Positions 8,282 through 17,730 of a stretch of DNA of 64,000 bases are shown in pieces. The stretch's first letter is position 1; the number at the start of each line of letters is the position of its first letter. This DNA is from Planctomycetota bacterium (lineage in GTDB: Bacteria; Planctomycetota; UBA1135; GCA-002748355). Location: NCBI GenBank assembly GCA_027021385.1, contig JALUUL010000086.1, forward strand, positions 62,001 through 126,000, read 5' to 3'. The notes beneath the pieces are model-generated. The model saw nothing but the letters and a program-made list of their open reading frames with translations. It had not been told where the DNA came from and searched no databases. The position numbers and the translations under genes were made by a program.

Positions 8282-10492
8282 TCAACCGAGTTCGAGCTGG
8301 CGCTTCGCGTCGACGACGTCCCGGTTCATGCGCACCCTCGCGACCTCGAGGCGCTCGTGGAGCGGATAGGTCCGGTCGATCGCGGACTGGAGCTGCCGGA
8401 GCATCTGGATCGCCATCCGGAAACTGCGGACGAGATCCCCGGGGGGGGTCGTCGTGAAATGGACGAGATCCTCGAAATCGCACCCGCGGGCCCAGGCCAG
8501 GGCGGCGGGGTAGAGTCCCCATTCGGCGCGCTTGATCGTCAGGGGGAAACCGTGACCGACCTCGATCGTCGTGAAGCGCCGGAGGGCGCGGTCGACCGCC
8601 TCGCAGGTCTCGATGTCCTCGCCTGGGATCGGGGCGAGCATTTCGCTCCCCCTCCGTTCCTGGAAGACGAGGGAGACGAAGACGCCGGCGAGCTGTTCGG
8701 GTTCGAGGTCGTCGAGAACCCCCTGGAAAAGGAGTTCGGTGAGCTGGATCTCGTAGCCGTTGATCTTGGAGGCGATCCTCCCGCGCGGGAGGACGCCTTC
8801 CTCGTCGTCGAGATACCCGGCTTCGACCAGGACCCCGAGTCTCCTGAGGATGCGGGAGATCTCCCGGGCCTTCAGGGCGGCTCGTTTCTTCCCCTTCGCG
8901 CCGCGTGAGAGCGTGTACCAGTGGAAGGAGCGTTCGTAGGCGGCGACGAGTCCGCGGCCGAGCCTCCCGAAGAGGTTCAGGAGCGAGGAATAACCCAGGT
9001 CGAAGTGGGAACCGATCGGTTCCGCCTCCCCCTCGAGGATCCTCCGGACCGGGGCGGACTGGACGTCTTCGTTGTCCAGGATCGAATAGACGAGACCCTC
9101 GTCGTCCATTCCCTGGCGGCCCGCCCGCCCGGCCATCTGCATGTAATCGCGCGTGCGCATGTAGTCGAAATCCACGCCGTCGAACTTCCGGAGGCTGTCG
9201 AACACGACGGTTCGCGCCGGCATGTTGATGCCCAGCGCGAAGGTCTCGGTCGTGAACAGGAGTTTCAGGAGGCCGGAGGTGAAGAGACGTTCGACGATCT
9301 CCTTGTGGATCGGGAGCATGCCGGCGTGGTGGAATCCGATCCCGTGCAGGGCCCGTTCCCGGAGGAATGCGAGTTCCCCGTCCGATTCGAGGTCGAGCTG
9401 GAAGAGGTCGCAGATCCTGTCGAAGAGGCGGGCGATCCTCCGGCGCTCCGCCGGGGTCAGGAGCCGGCGGTTCGCATTGCGTTCGGCCTTGATCTCGCAC
9501 TCCCTCCTGGAGAAGCAGAAATAGAGGACGGGAAGGAGGCCCTGTTCGCAGATCTCGTCGAGGAGGTGGCGGGAGGCGAGGTGGGGGCTGAAGCTGCGCG
9601 CTCTCCCGTGCTGGTGGCGGCCCTTCCTCTTGAGGAGGGTCCGGACCTTGCGCTGGACTTGAGGGTGGTGCTTCAGCGGATATCCCCCCGCCGCCTCGTG
9701 GTAGAGACGATGGACGAGGGGGACGGGCCTGTCCTCGCTGTGGATGATCTCGATCGGCTGCTTGCGCACGCTGCCGATCCAGGCTCCGAAGGCGTCGAGG
9801 TTCCGGATCGTGGCCGAAAGGCAGATCAGCCGGATGTCCTCGGGAGCGAACATCAAGGACTCCTCCCAGACGGTCCCCCGGTCGCGGTCGTCGAGGTAAT
9901 GGACTTCGTCGAAGATCAGCCAGGCCACGTCGTCGAAGCGCTCGGGGGCCTCGAAGATCGTGTTGCGGAAGATCTCCGTCGTCATGATCAGGAGTCGGGC
10001 GCCCGGATTGAGGGTCACGTCCCCGGTCATCAGGCCGACGTCGATCTCGGGATCGTCGCGGAAATCCCGGTATTTCTGGTTGCTCAGGGCCTTGATCGGG
10101 GCGGTGTAGATCGCCCGCTTCCCCTCGGCGATCGCCTTGTGGATCGCGTATTCCGCGACGAGGGTCTTCCCGGCTCCGGTCGGGGCCGAGAGGAGGACCG
10201 AGTGTCCGGCGTCGATCGCCGCGGCGGCCTCCTCCTGGAACGGGGTCAGTTCGAAGCCCTTGAACCTCCGGCCGCTCCCGGTCCCCGGGGAGGGCCTGCG
10301 CGCCTTCCCGGTCTTTCGGGGCCGGGTCCGGGAATGGGGCGGGGGCGGGCTTTCCTTCTCTTCCGGGGCCCGGCTCCCTCCGGCTCCCCGGGGCCGCTTC
10401 CTTGGCGTTCCGTGCTTCCCACGCCCGGTCCTGCGTTTCCCGGCCCCGGGGGAGCGGGTTCTCCGCGGCGATCTCTTCCGGCTTTGGGCCAT
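8282..10492 (-). CDS. Ski2/Mtr4-like DEVH-box superfamily 2 helicase
   Basis: SAPTGAGKTLVAEYAI, IFDEVHYLDDRDRGTVWEE, CLSATIRNLDAFGAWIG, MAGRAGRQGMDDEG. Start placed at MAQSRKRSPRR; the ORF extends further upstream. Confidence 0.9.
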   Translation of the reverse strand: MAQSRKRSPRRTRSPGAGKRRTGRGKHGTPRKRPRGAGGSRAPEEKESPPPPHSRTRPRKTGKARRPSPGTGSGRRFKGFELTPFQEEAAAAIDAGHSVLLSAPTGAGKTLVAEYAIHKAIAEGKRAIYTAPIKALSNQKYRDFRDDPEIDVGLMTGDVTLNPGARLLIMTTEIFRNTIFEAPERFDDVAWLIFDEVHYLDDRDRGTVWEESLMFAPEDIRLICLSATIRNLDAFGAWIGSVRKQPIEIIHSEDRPVPLVHRLYHEAAGGYPLKHHPQVQRKVRTLLKRKGRHQHGRARSFSPHLASRHLLDEICEQGLLPVLYFCFSRRECEIKAERNANRRLLTPAERRRIARLFDRICDLFQLDLESDGELAFLRERALHGIGFHHAGMLPIHKEIVERLFTSGLLKLLFTTETFALGINMPARTVVFDSLRKFDGVDFDYMRTRDYMQMAGRAGRQGMDDEGLVYSILDNEDVQSAPVRRILEGEAEPIGSHFDLGYSSLLNLFGRLGRGLVAAYERSFHWYTLSRGAKGKKRAALKAREISRILRRLGVLVEAGYLDDEEGVLPRGRIASKINGYEIQLTELLFQGVLDDLEPEQLAGVFVSLVFQERRGSEMLAPIPGEDIETCEAVDRALRRFTTIEVGHGFPLTIKRAEWGLYPAALAWARGCDFEDLVHFTTTPPGDLVRSFRMAIQMLRQLQSAIDRTYPLHERLEVARVRMNRDVVDAKRQLELG

Positions 10493-10722
10493 TTTGGATT
10501 CCCTCGGTTTCCTCGTGCCGGCTACACTCCTGGGAAGGGCGGGAGGAGCCGGGAGTGTCGCTTCTCTGAGCCCTGGCCGCCAGCGCGAGGGGACCGCTTC
10601 CCGGACCTTGGCGGCGTGGACCGTCCGATGACCGGGCCCCGGAACCGGGCGGAGGACTCCGCGGTCCGGCCGCGGGACCTCGAGCCCCGACCGTAGGGCC
10701 CCTTTCACCCGAGGGGAAGAAC

Positions 10723-10989
10723 ATGGAGAAGAACATCGAATCCCAGGGCGCCGTCGCCCGTCGCCGCCTTTCCCAGATCAAGGTCCTGAGCCGCCTTCTC
10801 GAGCATGAACTCGAACTCGCGAAGGGGGAGGAGGTCGTCCTCGACAAGGATCTGATGGAGAACACCCTGGACGTTCTCGAACTCTTCATCGAGGAGGCCG
10901 AGGGCGCTTCCGGTCTCCGGCAGTCCGGAAGGGAGCGGAAGGTCGTGCAGGCGGGCGAGGGCAAGGCCCAGGTCACCCGCCTGAACTGA
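10723..10989 (+). CDS. Small hypothetical protein (88 aa), helical/acidic
   Basis: Isolated ORF with gaggggaagaac SD-like sequence directly upstream of the ATG; divergent from the helicase. Confidence 0.6.
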   Translation: MEKNIESQGAVARRRLSQIKVLSRLLEHELELAKGEEVVLDKDLMENTLDVLELFIEEAEGASGLRQSGRERKVVQAGEGKAQVTRLN

Positions 10990-11038
10990 GTCCGAACGCC
11001 GCCCGGCCCGACGCCGCGTCGTCGGGCCGGTTCGACGG

Positions 11039-12016
11039 ATGCCGGGTTCGCGGTCCAAAGCCCTGGTCTGGGTCCCCGCGCTCCTCTTCGGGGCCGTGGG
11101 GGCGTTCTTCCTCCGGCATCCCGTGGCAAGGGCGGGGCTTTCCGCGGCCTATCGCTTCGATCCCCGCCGAGTCGAGTTGCAGGCCGCGGCCCCCGACTGG
11201 CTGGCCCCGTCGATGGCCCGATCGATCTTCCGGGAATACCTGCGCGTCTGCGGCGCGCCCTTCCCCCTGATCGACGACGAGGCCTTCCATGCCTGGCTCG
11301 AAGCCCTGCGGAGTCTTCCCTGGGTCTCCTCCCTGAAGGCCCGGCGGGATCTTCCCCGTCTCGTGGACCTGAGCCTCGAGCTCCGGCGCCCCGCGGCCCT
11401 CGTCCCCGGAAAGGACGGGGACTTCCGTCTCCTCGGAGAGAGGGGGCGGGAGCTGCCCCTCGATCCCGGGGAACGGGCGCGACGGGCCGCCGCCCCTCCG
11501 GATCCTTCGGCCCTCGGGAAGACCTGGACGGAGAGGAGCCCGTTTTCCCTGCCCTGGATCCTCGGGGCCGGGCCCTGGCCCCCGGATTCCGAGCCGGAGG
11601 CCCGCCCCTGGCGGGAGGGCGCGGCCCTGGCCGCCCTGTGGAGGGACCGGTTCCGGCCGCGGGTCGCCCGGATCCTCCGGGCCCTCCGCCGGCCCGACCA
11701 GGGCGAGGGGGGGCGGGAGTCCCGTCCCCTGCCGGTCCTCGTCGGGATCGACGTCTCCGAACTGGCGGGGCTCGGGGGGTTGCGGGGGGACAGCGCCGAT
11801 CACGCCCTCCTCGTGCGGACCCCGGCCCACCGCCTCGTCCGCCTTCTCTGGGGCCACGGGAACGAGAGTCCCTACGAACGGGTTCCCTGGGAGGAGAAGG
11901 CCCTGACCCTGGCGAGGATCCTGCGCAGGTTTCCCGGGCTCGAGGGTCTCGCCCAGGCGGACCTGCGCTTCCCGAATCGCTGGCGCGACCACTGCGTCCG
12001 GCTCCCCGCGCGCTGA
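11039..12016 (+). CDS. FtsQ/POTRA-like cell-division-type membrane protein
   Basis: N-terminal TM, then a POTRA/FtsQ-like stretch (LRSLPWVSSLKARRDLPRLVDLSLELRRPAALV...FRLLGERGRELPLDP) and a C-terminal YERVPWEEKALTLARILRRFPGLEGLAQADLRFPNRW. Confidence 0.55.
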   Translation: MPGSRSKALVWVPALLFGAVGAFFLRHPVARAGLSAAYRFDPRRVELQAAAPDWLAPSMARSIFREYLRVCGAPFPLIDDEAFHAWLEALRSLPWVSSLKARRDLPRLVDLSLELRRPAALVPGKDGDFRLLGERGRELPLDPGERARRAAAPPDPSALGKTWTERSPFSLPWILGAGPWPPDSEPEARPWREGAALAALWRDRFRPRVARILRALRRPDQGEGGRESRPLPVLVGIDVSELAGLGGLRGDSADHALLVRTPAHRLVRLLWGHGNESPYERVPWEEKALTLARILRRFPGLEGLAQADLRFPNRWRDHCVRLPAR

Positions 12017-12083
12017 GGGAGCCTTCGTGGAGGGGCTCCCCGCGCCGATGGGGGCCTGCCGGAGGATCGGGGGACGGCGGCTA

Positions 12084-12111
12084 TTGACCGGGCTCCGGCC
12101 CTCGTTACGAT
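12084..12111 (+). promoter_or_regulatory. Candidate sigma70-type promoter upstream of rplM-rpsI
   Basis: TTGACC (12084-12089), 16-nt spacer, TACGAT (12106-12111), about 70 nt before the rplM start. Confidence 0.5.
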
Positions 12112-12180
12112 GTTCCGCCTTGCTCGCCGCCCGGGGGTCCGCGATCGCCCCCTCGGGCCGAGCCGTTCCGGAGCACCAGC

Positions 12181-12636
12181 ATGTCGAAAACCACCCTGGC
12201 AGACCCCCGTAAGGGCTTCGATTGGCAGATCGTCGACGCCTCCGAGCATCGGCTCGGACGCCTGGCCGTCGCGATCGCCGAGACCCTGATGGGGAAGCGC
12301 AAGCCCGAGTACACCCCCCACCTCCTTTGCGGGGACGGGGTCATCGTGATCAACGCCGCGAAGGTCCAGACGACGGGCATGAAGCACGAACGCCGCAAAT
12401 ACACGTTCTACTCGGGGTATGTCGGCGGGTTGAAGGAGATCCCCCTGGGGGAGCTGCGCGACCAGAACCCCGTCAAGCTGATCACCCTCGCCGTCCGGCG
12501 CATGCTTCCCAAGAACCGCCTGGGACGCGAGATGCTGAGGCGCCTGAAAGTCTACGAGGGCCCGGAACATCCCCATCGGGCCCAGAACCCCAAGCCTCTC
12601 GTCGTCGTCCAGCCCCGCTGGCAGCCCGGGAACTGA
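12181..12636 (+). CDS. rplM: 50S ribosomal protein L13
   Basis: WQIVDASEHRLGRLAVAIAETLMGK, YTPHLLCGDGVIVINAAKV, AVRRMLPKNRLGREMLRRLKVYEG; followed by S9. Confidence 0.97.
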   Translation: MSKTTLADPRKGFDWQIVDASEHRLGRLAVAIAETLMGKRKPEYTPHLLCGDGVIVINAAKVQTTGMKHERRKYTFYSGYVGGLKEIPLGELRDQNPVKLITLAVRRMLPKNRLGREMLRRLKVYEGPEHPHRAQNPKPLVVVQPRWQPGN

Positions 12637-12653
12637 AGGGAAGAGGAACGAAC

Positions 12654-13055
12654 ATGGTATTGGAGAGCGATCCCTACGTTTGGGGCACGGGACGGCGCAA
12701 GACCGCGGTCGCGAGGGTCCGGATCAAGGCCGGCACCGGGAACATCACGATCAACAAGAGGCCCTACGAGGAGTACTTCACGACTCCCGACCATCGGTTC
12801 GCGGTCGTGGCTCCGCTCCGGGCGACCGAGACCCTCGAGCGTTACGACATCTGGGTCAACGTGAAAGGCGGGGGACCCACGGGGCAGGCGGAGGCCACGA
12901 GACTCGGCATCGCGCGGGCCCTGCTCCACGAGGATCCCTCCCTCGAGTCCGTTCTCCGGGAGAAGGGCTACCTGACCCGGGACAGCCGGATGGTCGAGCG
13001 CAAGAAACCGGGCCTGCACAAGGCGCGCAAGGCGACCCAGTATTCGAAGCGCTGA
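12654..13055 (+). CDS. rpsI: 30S ribosomal protein S9
   Basis: GTGRRKTAVARVRIKAGTGNITIN and C-terminal LTRDSRMVERKKPGLHKARKATQYSKR. Confidence 0.97.
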   Translation: MVLESDPYVWGTGRRKTAVARVRIKAGTGNITINKRPYEEYFTTPDHRFAVVAPLRATETLERYDIWVNVKGGGPTGQAEATRLGIARALLHEDPSLESVLREKGYLTRDSRMVERKKPGLHKARKATQYSKR

Positions 13056-13175
13056 TCCCAGTCGAGGGTCCCGAAGGGGCGCCCTCCCCCCGGCGCCTCG
13101 GCTCCGCTACATTGGTGCGCGGTCCCGGAGGGTCTCCGGGGCGCTTTCCGAGAGTCCAGATGCGACGGGGGCGCG

Positions 13176-13937
13176 ATGGCCGGCCATTCCCACGCTGCAA
13201 ACATCAAGTTCCGCAAGGGCCGGGTCGACGCCGCCCGCGGCAAGCTCTTCTCCAAGCTGGCCCGCGAGATCATCAGCGCGGCGAGGGAGGGGGGCGGGGA
13301 CCCCGCCGGGAACCTGCGGCTCCGCTATGCGATCGACCGCGCGAAGGCCGCGAGCATGCCCCGCGACAACATCGAGCGGGCGATCAAACGGGGAACCGGG
13401 GAACTCCAAGGGGATTCCCTCGAGGATCTGCTCTATGAAGGCTACGGGCCCGGCGGCGTCGCCTTCCTCGTCGAGGCCCTGACCGACAATCGGAATCGGA
13501 CGGCTCCCGAGGTCCGCAAGACCTTCGAGAAGCGCGGGGGGAAGATGGCGGCCACCGGAGCCGTGGCCTGGATGTTCGAGCGGAGGGCCATCTTCGTCGT
13601 CGAACGGGAGGGAGCCCCCGGCGAGGAGGACATGCTCGAGTTCGTCCTCGAGATCGGCGGGGACGATCTCCTCGTCGAGGCGGAGGCCTTCGAGATCCGC
13701 GGCGCCCCCTCGGATTTCAAGACGATCGCCGAGGGGATCGAGGGGAAGGGGCTGAAGGCCGTGGAGGCCGGGCTCGCCTGGATCCCGAAGCAGACGGTCT
13801 CCGTCGAGGACCGGGAGAAGGCCTCCCAGATCCTCAAACTGATCGAAGCCCTCGAGGATCTCGAGGATGTCCGCGCGGTCTCGGCCAACTACGACATTCC
13901 CGGCGACCTGCTCGCCGAACTCCAGGAAGGGGATTGA
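13176..13937 (+). CDS. yebC: YebC/PmpR family regulatory protein
   Basis: MAGHSHAANIKFRKGRVDAARGKLFSKLAREI and NIERAIKRGTGE match the YebC/TACO1 family. Confidence 0.93.
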   Translation: MAGHSHAANIKFRKGRVDAARGKLFSKLAREIISAAREGGGDPAGNLRLRYAIDRAKAASMPRDNIERAIKRGTGELQGDSLEDLLYEGYGPGGVAFLVEALTDNRNRTAPEVRKTFEKRGGKMAATGAVAWMFERRAIFVVEREGAPGEEDMLEFVLEIGGDDLLVEAEAFEIRGAPSDFKTIAEGIEGKGLKAVEAGLAWIPKQTVSVEDREKASQILKLIEALEDLEDVRAVSANYDIPGDLLAELQEGD

Positions 13938-14914
13938 CCTTGCAGACTACGATCTGGCTCGCCGCCGGCGCCCAGGCTTCCCTCCTCCCGGACGCCTCCT
14001 CGGTCCCGGAGGGGGTCGAGCTGCGCGAGGCCACGGCCGAGGAGTGCGGGAGGGGGCTCGAGGACGTCGCTTCCGGAGAAGGGGTCCTCCTCGGCCTCGA
14101 GGGGCTCAGCCCGAACGCCTTCGTCCTCGCCCTCGGGCTGAAGATGCGTTTCCACGGAGACATCCGGGTCGGTCTCCTCCTCCCCGGGGATGCGGATCGC
14201 GCCTGCCGCGCGTTGAGCCGCTACTGCATGGTCGACCGGCTGTTCACTCCGGCCGATCTCGAGGGGGTGCGCTGGCCCGACCTCCTGGCCCGCCTCTCCA
14301 ACGAGGATCGCCCGCGACCGAGGAAGAGCCTCGACGACATGCTGGCCGATCTCGAGGCCAAGCTGGACGAGGGAGCGGGCGCGCTGGCGGAAAGGGTCAT
14401 GAAGGGGTTGGCCACGGGGCGGGAGCAGCATTTCCTCGCCAAGGTCGTGGACCCCGAATCCGGACTCTTCGACGGGCCCTTCATGGCCTTCAAGGTCGAG
14501 GAGGAGTTCAAACGTTCGCTGCGCTTCCACGACCCCCTGACGGTGCTCCTCGTCGATCTTCCCGGGAGCGCGGGGCTCGGGGGGGAGGAGCGGGGACTCG
14601 TCCTCGGGAAGGTCGCCGGTGTCTTCCTGAACCAGTGCCGGGACATCGATCTCGTCGGGCGCTACGACGACAGCTCCTTCCTGCTGATCCTCCCCGAGAC
14701 CTCCGAAGAGGGGGCCCTGGTCCTGGCCCGGAGGATCCTCGATACGCTGGAGGCGGAGGTCGAGAGCCCGACGCCCCTCGATCCGGCGATCGCCGTAGTC
14801 TCCGTTCCGAAACCCGGAGTCGCCCACAAGGACGATCTTCTCGATCTCGCCAGGCTGACCCTGGTCCAGGCCTGGTCGGGAAAGGGGAAGGAAAGGGTCA
14901 AGGTCGCCCCCTGA
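13934..14914 (+). CDS. Degenerate GGDEF-domain protein with receiver-like N-terminus
   Basis: PLTVLLVDLPG...LVGRYDDSSFLLILPETSEEGALVLARRILDTLEAE follows the GGDEF layout with the signature degraded to YDDSSF. TTG start overlaps the yebC stop. Confidence 0.6.
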   Translation: MTLQTTIWLAAGAQASLLPDASSVPEGVELREATAEECGRGLEDVASGEGVLLGLEGLSPNAFVLALGLKMRFHGDIRVGLLLPGDADRACRALSRYCMVDRLFTPADLEGVRWPDLLARLSNEDRPRPRKSLDDMLADLEAKLDEGAGALAERVMKGLATGREQHFLAKVVDPESGLFDGPFMAFKVEEEFKRSLRFHDPLTVLLVDLPGSAGLGGEERGLVLGKVAGVFLNQCRDIDLVGRYDDSSFLLILPETSEEGALVLARRILDTLEAEVESPTPLDPAIAVVSVPKPGVAHKDDLLDLARLTLVQAWSGKGKERVKVAP

Positions 14915-15027
14915 TCCCGTCCCGGTCGGGTCCTTCGCCGGAATAATTGGCTCCTTCCGCGGAATGGGAGGTTTGCTCCTCCCCGGGATCCCGTTTTCCG
15001 GGATCATGGAGGGAACTGGCGAGGTCG

Positions 15028-17691
15028 ATGTTCCAGAGATGGATTCAGAAGATCAGGGCGGAACGGGCGCTCCGGGCGGAGCGTTTCGAGGAGGCCCTTT
15101 CGCTGCTCGACGACCCGATGTTCGGAGTGGACCGGAGGGTCCAGGATCTCCGTGGAAAGGTTTTCCTTGCCTGGAAAAACCGGGCGGAGCGGAGACTGGC
15201 GAACGGAAGACCGGAACTCGCGGTCCGGGACCTCGAGCGGCTCGCGGCCCTCGACCCGGACTCCGGGGAACTCGACGACCTCCGTCTCGCGGTCGAGGAG
15301 GCCTTGCGGGCGAAGGAAGGGTTCGAGGCCCGGAGGGCCGAGTTGCGGAGGCGCTTCGACCGGGCCCTGGACGGCGGCCGCCTGCACGAGGCGGAGGCCT
15401 GCCTGGAGGAGGGCGGCTCCCTGCTCGAGGAGGAGGAACGAAAGACCCTCGAGGCGAGGCTCGAATCCCGCCGGAGGGCGGCGAGCCGTTGTCTCGAACG
15501 GGCCCGAGAGGCGATGCGGGGAGGGTTCCGGGAGGAGGCCCGGGAGGCCCTCGAACGGGCCCACCGTCTCCGGGCGGACAGCATGGTCTTCCGGGATCGG
15601 CTCGTGAAGGCCGGGGCCCGCTGGGCCCGGAAGCGCTGGGAGGAGGTTCGGGTCGCGATGGAGGCGGGGAAGCCCCTCGAGGCGGCCTTCGCCTTCCACG
15701 ACTGGTGGGAGCGGGAACCCCGGCCCGAGGACTACGAGGAGGCCCGGGACCTCAAGGCGGCGATCGGCGGGGTACTGGGGTCGGAGGCCGACCTCCTGGC
15801 GGCGGAAGGTCGTTTCGAGGAGGCCCTGGCCTTGCTGCGGCGGGTTCCCGGACCGGTCTCCGGACTGCCGTCGTTGCGACGGCTCTCGGGAACGCTCGAA
15901 CGGCTCCTCCTCCTGGTCGCGGATCGCGGCGAGGACCCGCGGAGAGCCCTTCGCGAGCTTCGGAGGATCCAGGCCGAACGGCATTGGAAGGGACTGGAGA
16001 AAGCCCTGGAGGAGGCGGAGAAAGGGGCCTTGAAGCTCGAATCCGGGATCGAGGCTGCGAGGGCGGACCTCGCGCGGGGGGAGGTCGAGGAGGGGAGACG
16101 GCGCCTCGAGGACCTCGCGCGGGCATGGCCCGATTGCAGCGAGGTACGCCTCCTCCTGGATGGCCTCGAGCAGGACGAGGCCGAGCGGCGAGGCCGCCTG
16201 GACCGGGCCCGGGAAGCTGTCCGGGAGGGAAGGCTCTGCGAGGCCGAGGCTCTGCTCCTCTCCCTGGTCGGAGGGGGCGCGGGGGCGGAGGAGGCGCAGA
16301 ATCTCCTCCGCGACGTCGAGCGCCTCAGGACCAAGGTCCTGAAGGAGGTCGCGGCCCTCGAGGCCGCCTTCGAAGCCGGCGGGGCGGCGGAGGAGGTCCG
16401 GAAGGGCCTGGGGAGGATCGAGGCCCTGCAGAGCGATTCCCCCGAGGCGCGGGCCCTCCAGGCCCGAATCGAGGAGGCCGGGGCCCGGGAGGCCCGCCTC
16501 GCGGCCTTCTCGGAGGCCCTCGAGGCTCGGAGACCGAAGGAGGCCGTCGAGGTTCTCCGACTTTGGCTCGAGGAGGGGGGAGGATCGGGCCTGGGCCTCG
16601 AGGATCGAGAGGCTCTCGGGCGGGCCGGGGCGAAGCTCATGGAGCATCTCGAGGAAGAACTCGCCGCGGGAGCCGCGGCCTCGGCCGCGGACCTCTGCAA
16701 GGCGATCGAGGACTACGCTGCTTTCTGTGGTCTGACCCTCGAGGATCTCGCCGACCGGGCCCTCGCCCGGGTCCGGGAGGCGGAGGCGAGGGCCGAGGAG
16801 GGGCTCGCCCACCTCGAGGAGTGCAGGGTCGAGGAGGCGGAAGAGGCCCTCGAAAGGGCTAGGGCGGCGGCGCAGGACGCTCCCCAGGTCCTCCGCTTGG
16901 CCCACAAGCTCGTCCAGGTCGAGCGGGGGCGGGCCGAGATCCGGGAGATCCGGGACCTGGCCGAGAACGACCCCTTCGGCGCCCGCGACCGACTCGCCGC
17001 ATTGGGGCCGACTCCGGCTCCGCTGCGCACCCTCGTCTTCCGGGCCCGGGAGGATCTCGCCCGCAGGGGGGATCTCGAGGGCGGGTGCCGGCTCCAGGTC
17101 GAGGAGGGGGGGGAGTTTCTCGTCCTCACCGGAGACCGGCTCCGCATCGGAAATGCGACCGCTCCGGTGCGCCCCCAGATCTCCGTCCTCGCGAGAATCC
17201 GCCCGCATCATGCGACCCTCGAACGAAGACTCTCCTTCCACGGCGGGTTCAGGGATCGCATCGAGGCCTTCCAGGGCGCCCTCGTCGAGGTCGACGGTCG
17301 TCCGGTCGAGCAGTGCGACCTGGGTTCCGGGGACCGCATCCTGCTCGGGGGGATCCTTCCGATCCGCTACCTCCGCCCTCATCCGAGGTCCCTCTCCTCT
17401 CTTCTTCGACTCGAGAAGGGATTCGAATGCGAGGGGACGAGCCGGATCCTCTGGATCAAGCAAGGGGGGAGGGACGGGGCTCTCTTCTTCGGAAGGGGGC
17501 CCGACAAACACGTAAGGCTCCCCCGTCCCGAGAAGGAGGTCGCCCTCTTCGTGAAGGGACCGGGGGACTTCCGGCTCTCCTTCGCGGGGAGGGGAACGAT
17601 CGACGGGCGGCCCTTCCAGGGCGAGGTCCGGCTCCATCCCGGGGCCGAGCTGGTATGCGGGCAGGTCGCCTTCCGGATCCTTCCCCTCTGA
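15028..17691 (+). CDS. Large helical-repeat/coiled-coil protein with two C-terminal FHA-like modules
   Basis: Repeated helical hairpins (e.g. REGRLCEAEALLLSLVGGG). C-terminus: DRLRIGNATAPVRPQISVLARIRPHHATLERR...GALVEVDGRPVEQCDLGSGDRILLGG, then FFGRGPDKHVRLPRPEKEVALFVKGPG...GTIDGRPFQG...LVCGQVAFRI. Confidence 0.6.
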   Translation: MFQRWIQKIRAERALRAERFEEALSLLDDPMFGVDRRVQDLRGKVFLAWKNRAERRLANGRPELAVRDLERLAALDPDSGELDDLRLAVEEALRAKEGFEARRAELRRRFDRALDGGRLHEAEACLEEGGSLLEEEERKTLEARLESRRRAASRCLERAREAMRGGFREEAREALERAHRLRADSMVFRDRLVKAGARWARKRWEEVRVAMEAGKPLEAAFAFHDWWEREPRPEDYEEARDLKAAIGGVLGSEADLLAAEGRFEEALALLRRVPGPVSGLPSLRRLSGTLERLLLLVADRGEDPRRALRELRRIQAERHWKGLEKALEEAEKGALKLESGIEAARADLARGEVEEGRRRLEDLARAWPDCSEVRLLLDGLEQDEAERRGRLDRAREAVREGRLCEAEALLLSLVGGGAGAEEAQNLLRDVERLRTKVLKEVAALEAAFEAGGAAEEVRKGLGRIEALQSDSPEARALQARIEEAGAREARLAAFSEALEARRPKEAVEVLRLWLEEGGGSGLGLEDREALGRAGAKLMEHLEEELAAGAAASAADLCKAIEDYAAFCGLTLEDLADRALARVREAEARAEEGLAHLEECRVEEAEEALERARAAAQDAPQVLRLAHKLVQVERGRAEIREIRDLAENDPFGARDRLAALGPTPAPLRTLVFRAREDLARRGDLEGGCRLQVEEGGEFLVLTGDRLRIGNATAPVRPQISVLARIRPHHATLERRLSFHGGFRDRIEAFQGALVEVDGRPVEQCDLGSGDRILLGGILPIRYLRPHPRSLSSLLRLEKGFECEGTSRILWIKQGGRDGALFFGRGPDKHVRLPRPEKEVALFVKGPGDFRLSFAGRGTIDGRPFQGEVRLHPGAELVCGQVAFRILPL

Positions 17692-17730
17692 AGGTCCGAA
17701 TAATGCCCTCCTTCCTCCGTAGGGGGCCCC

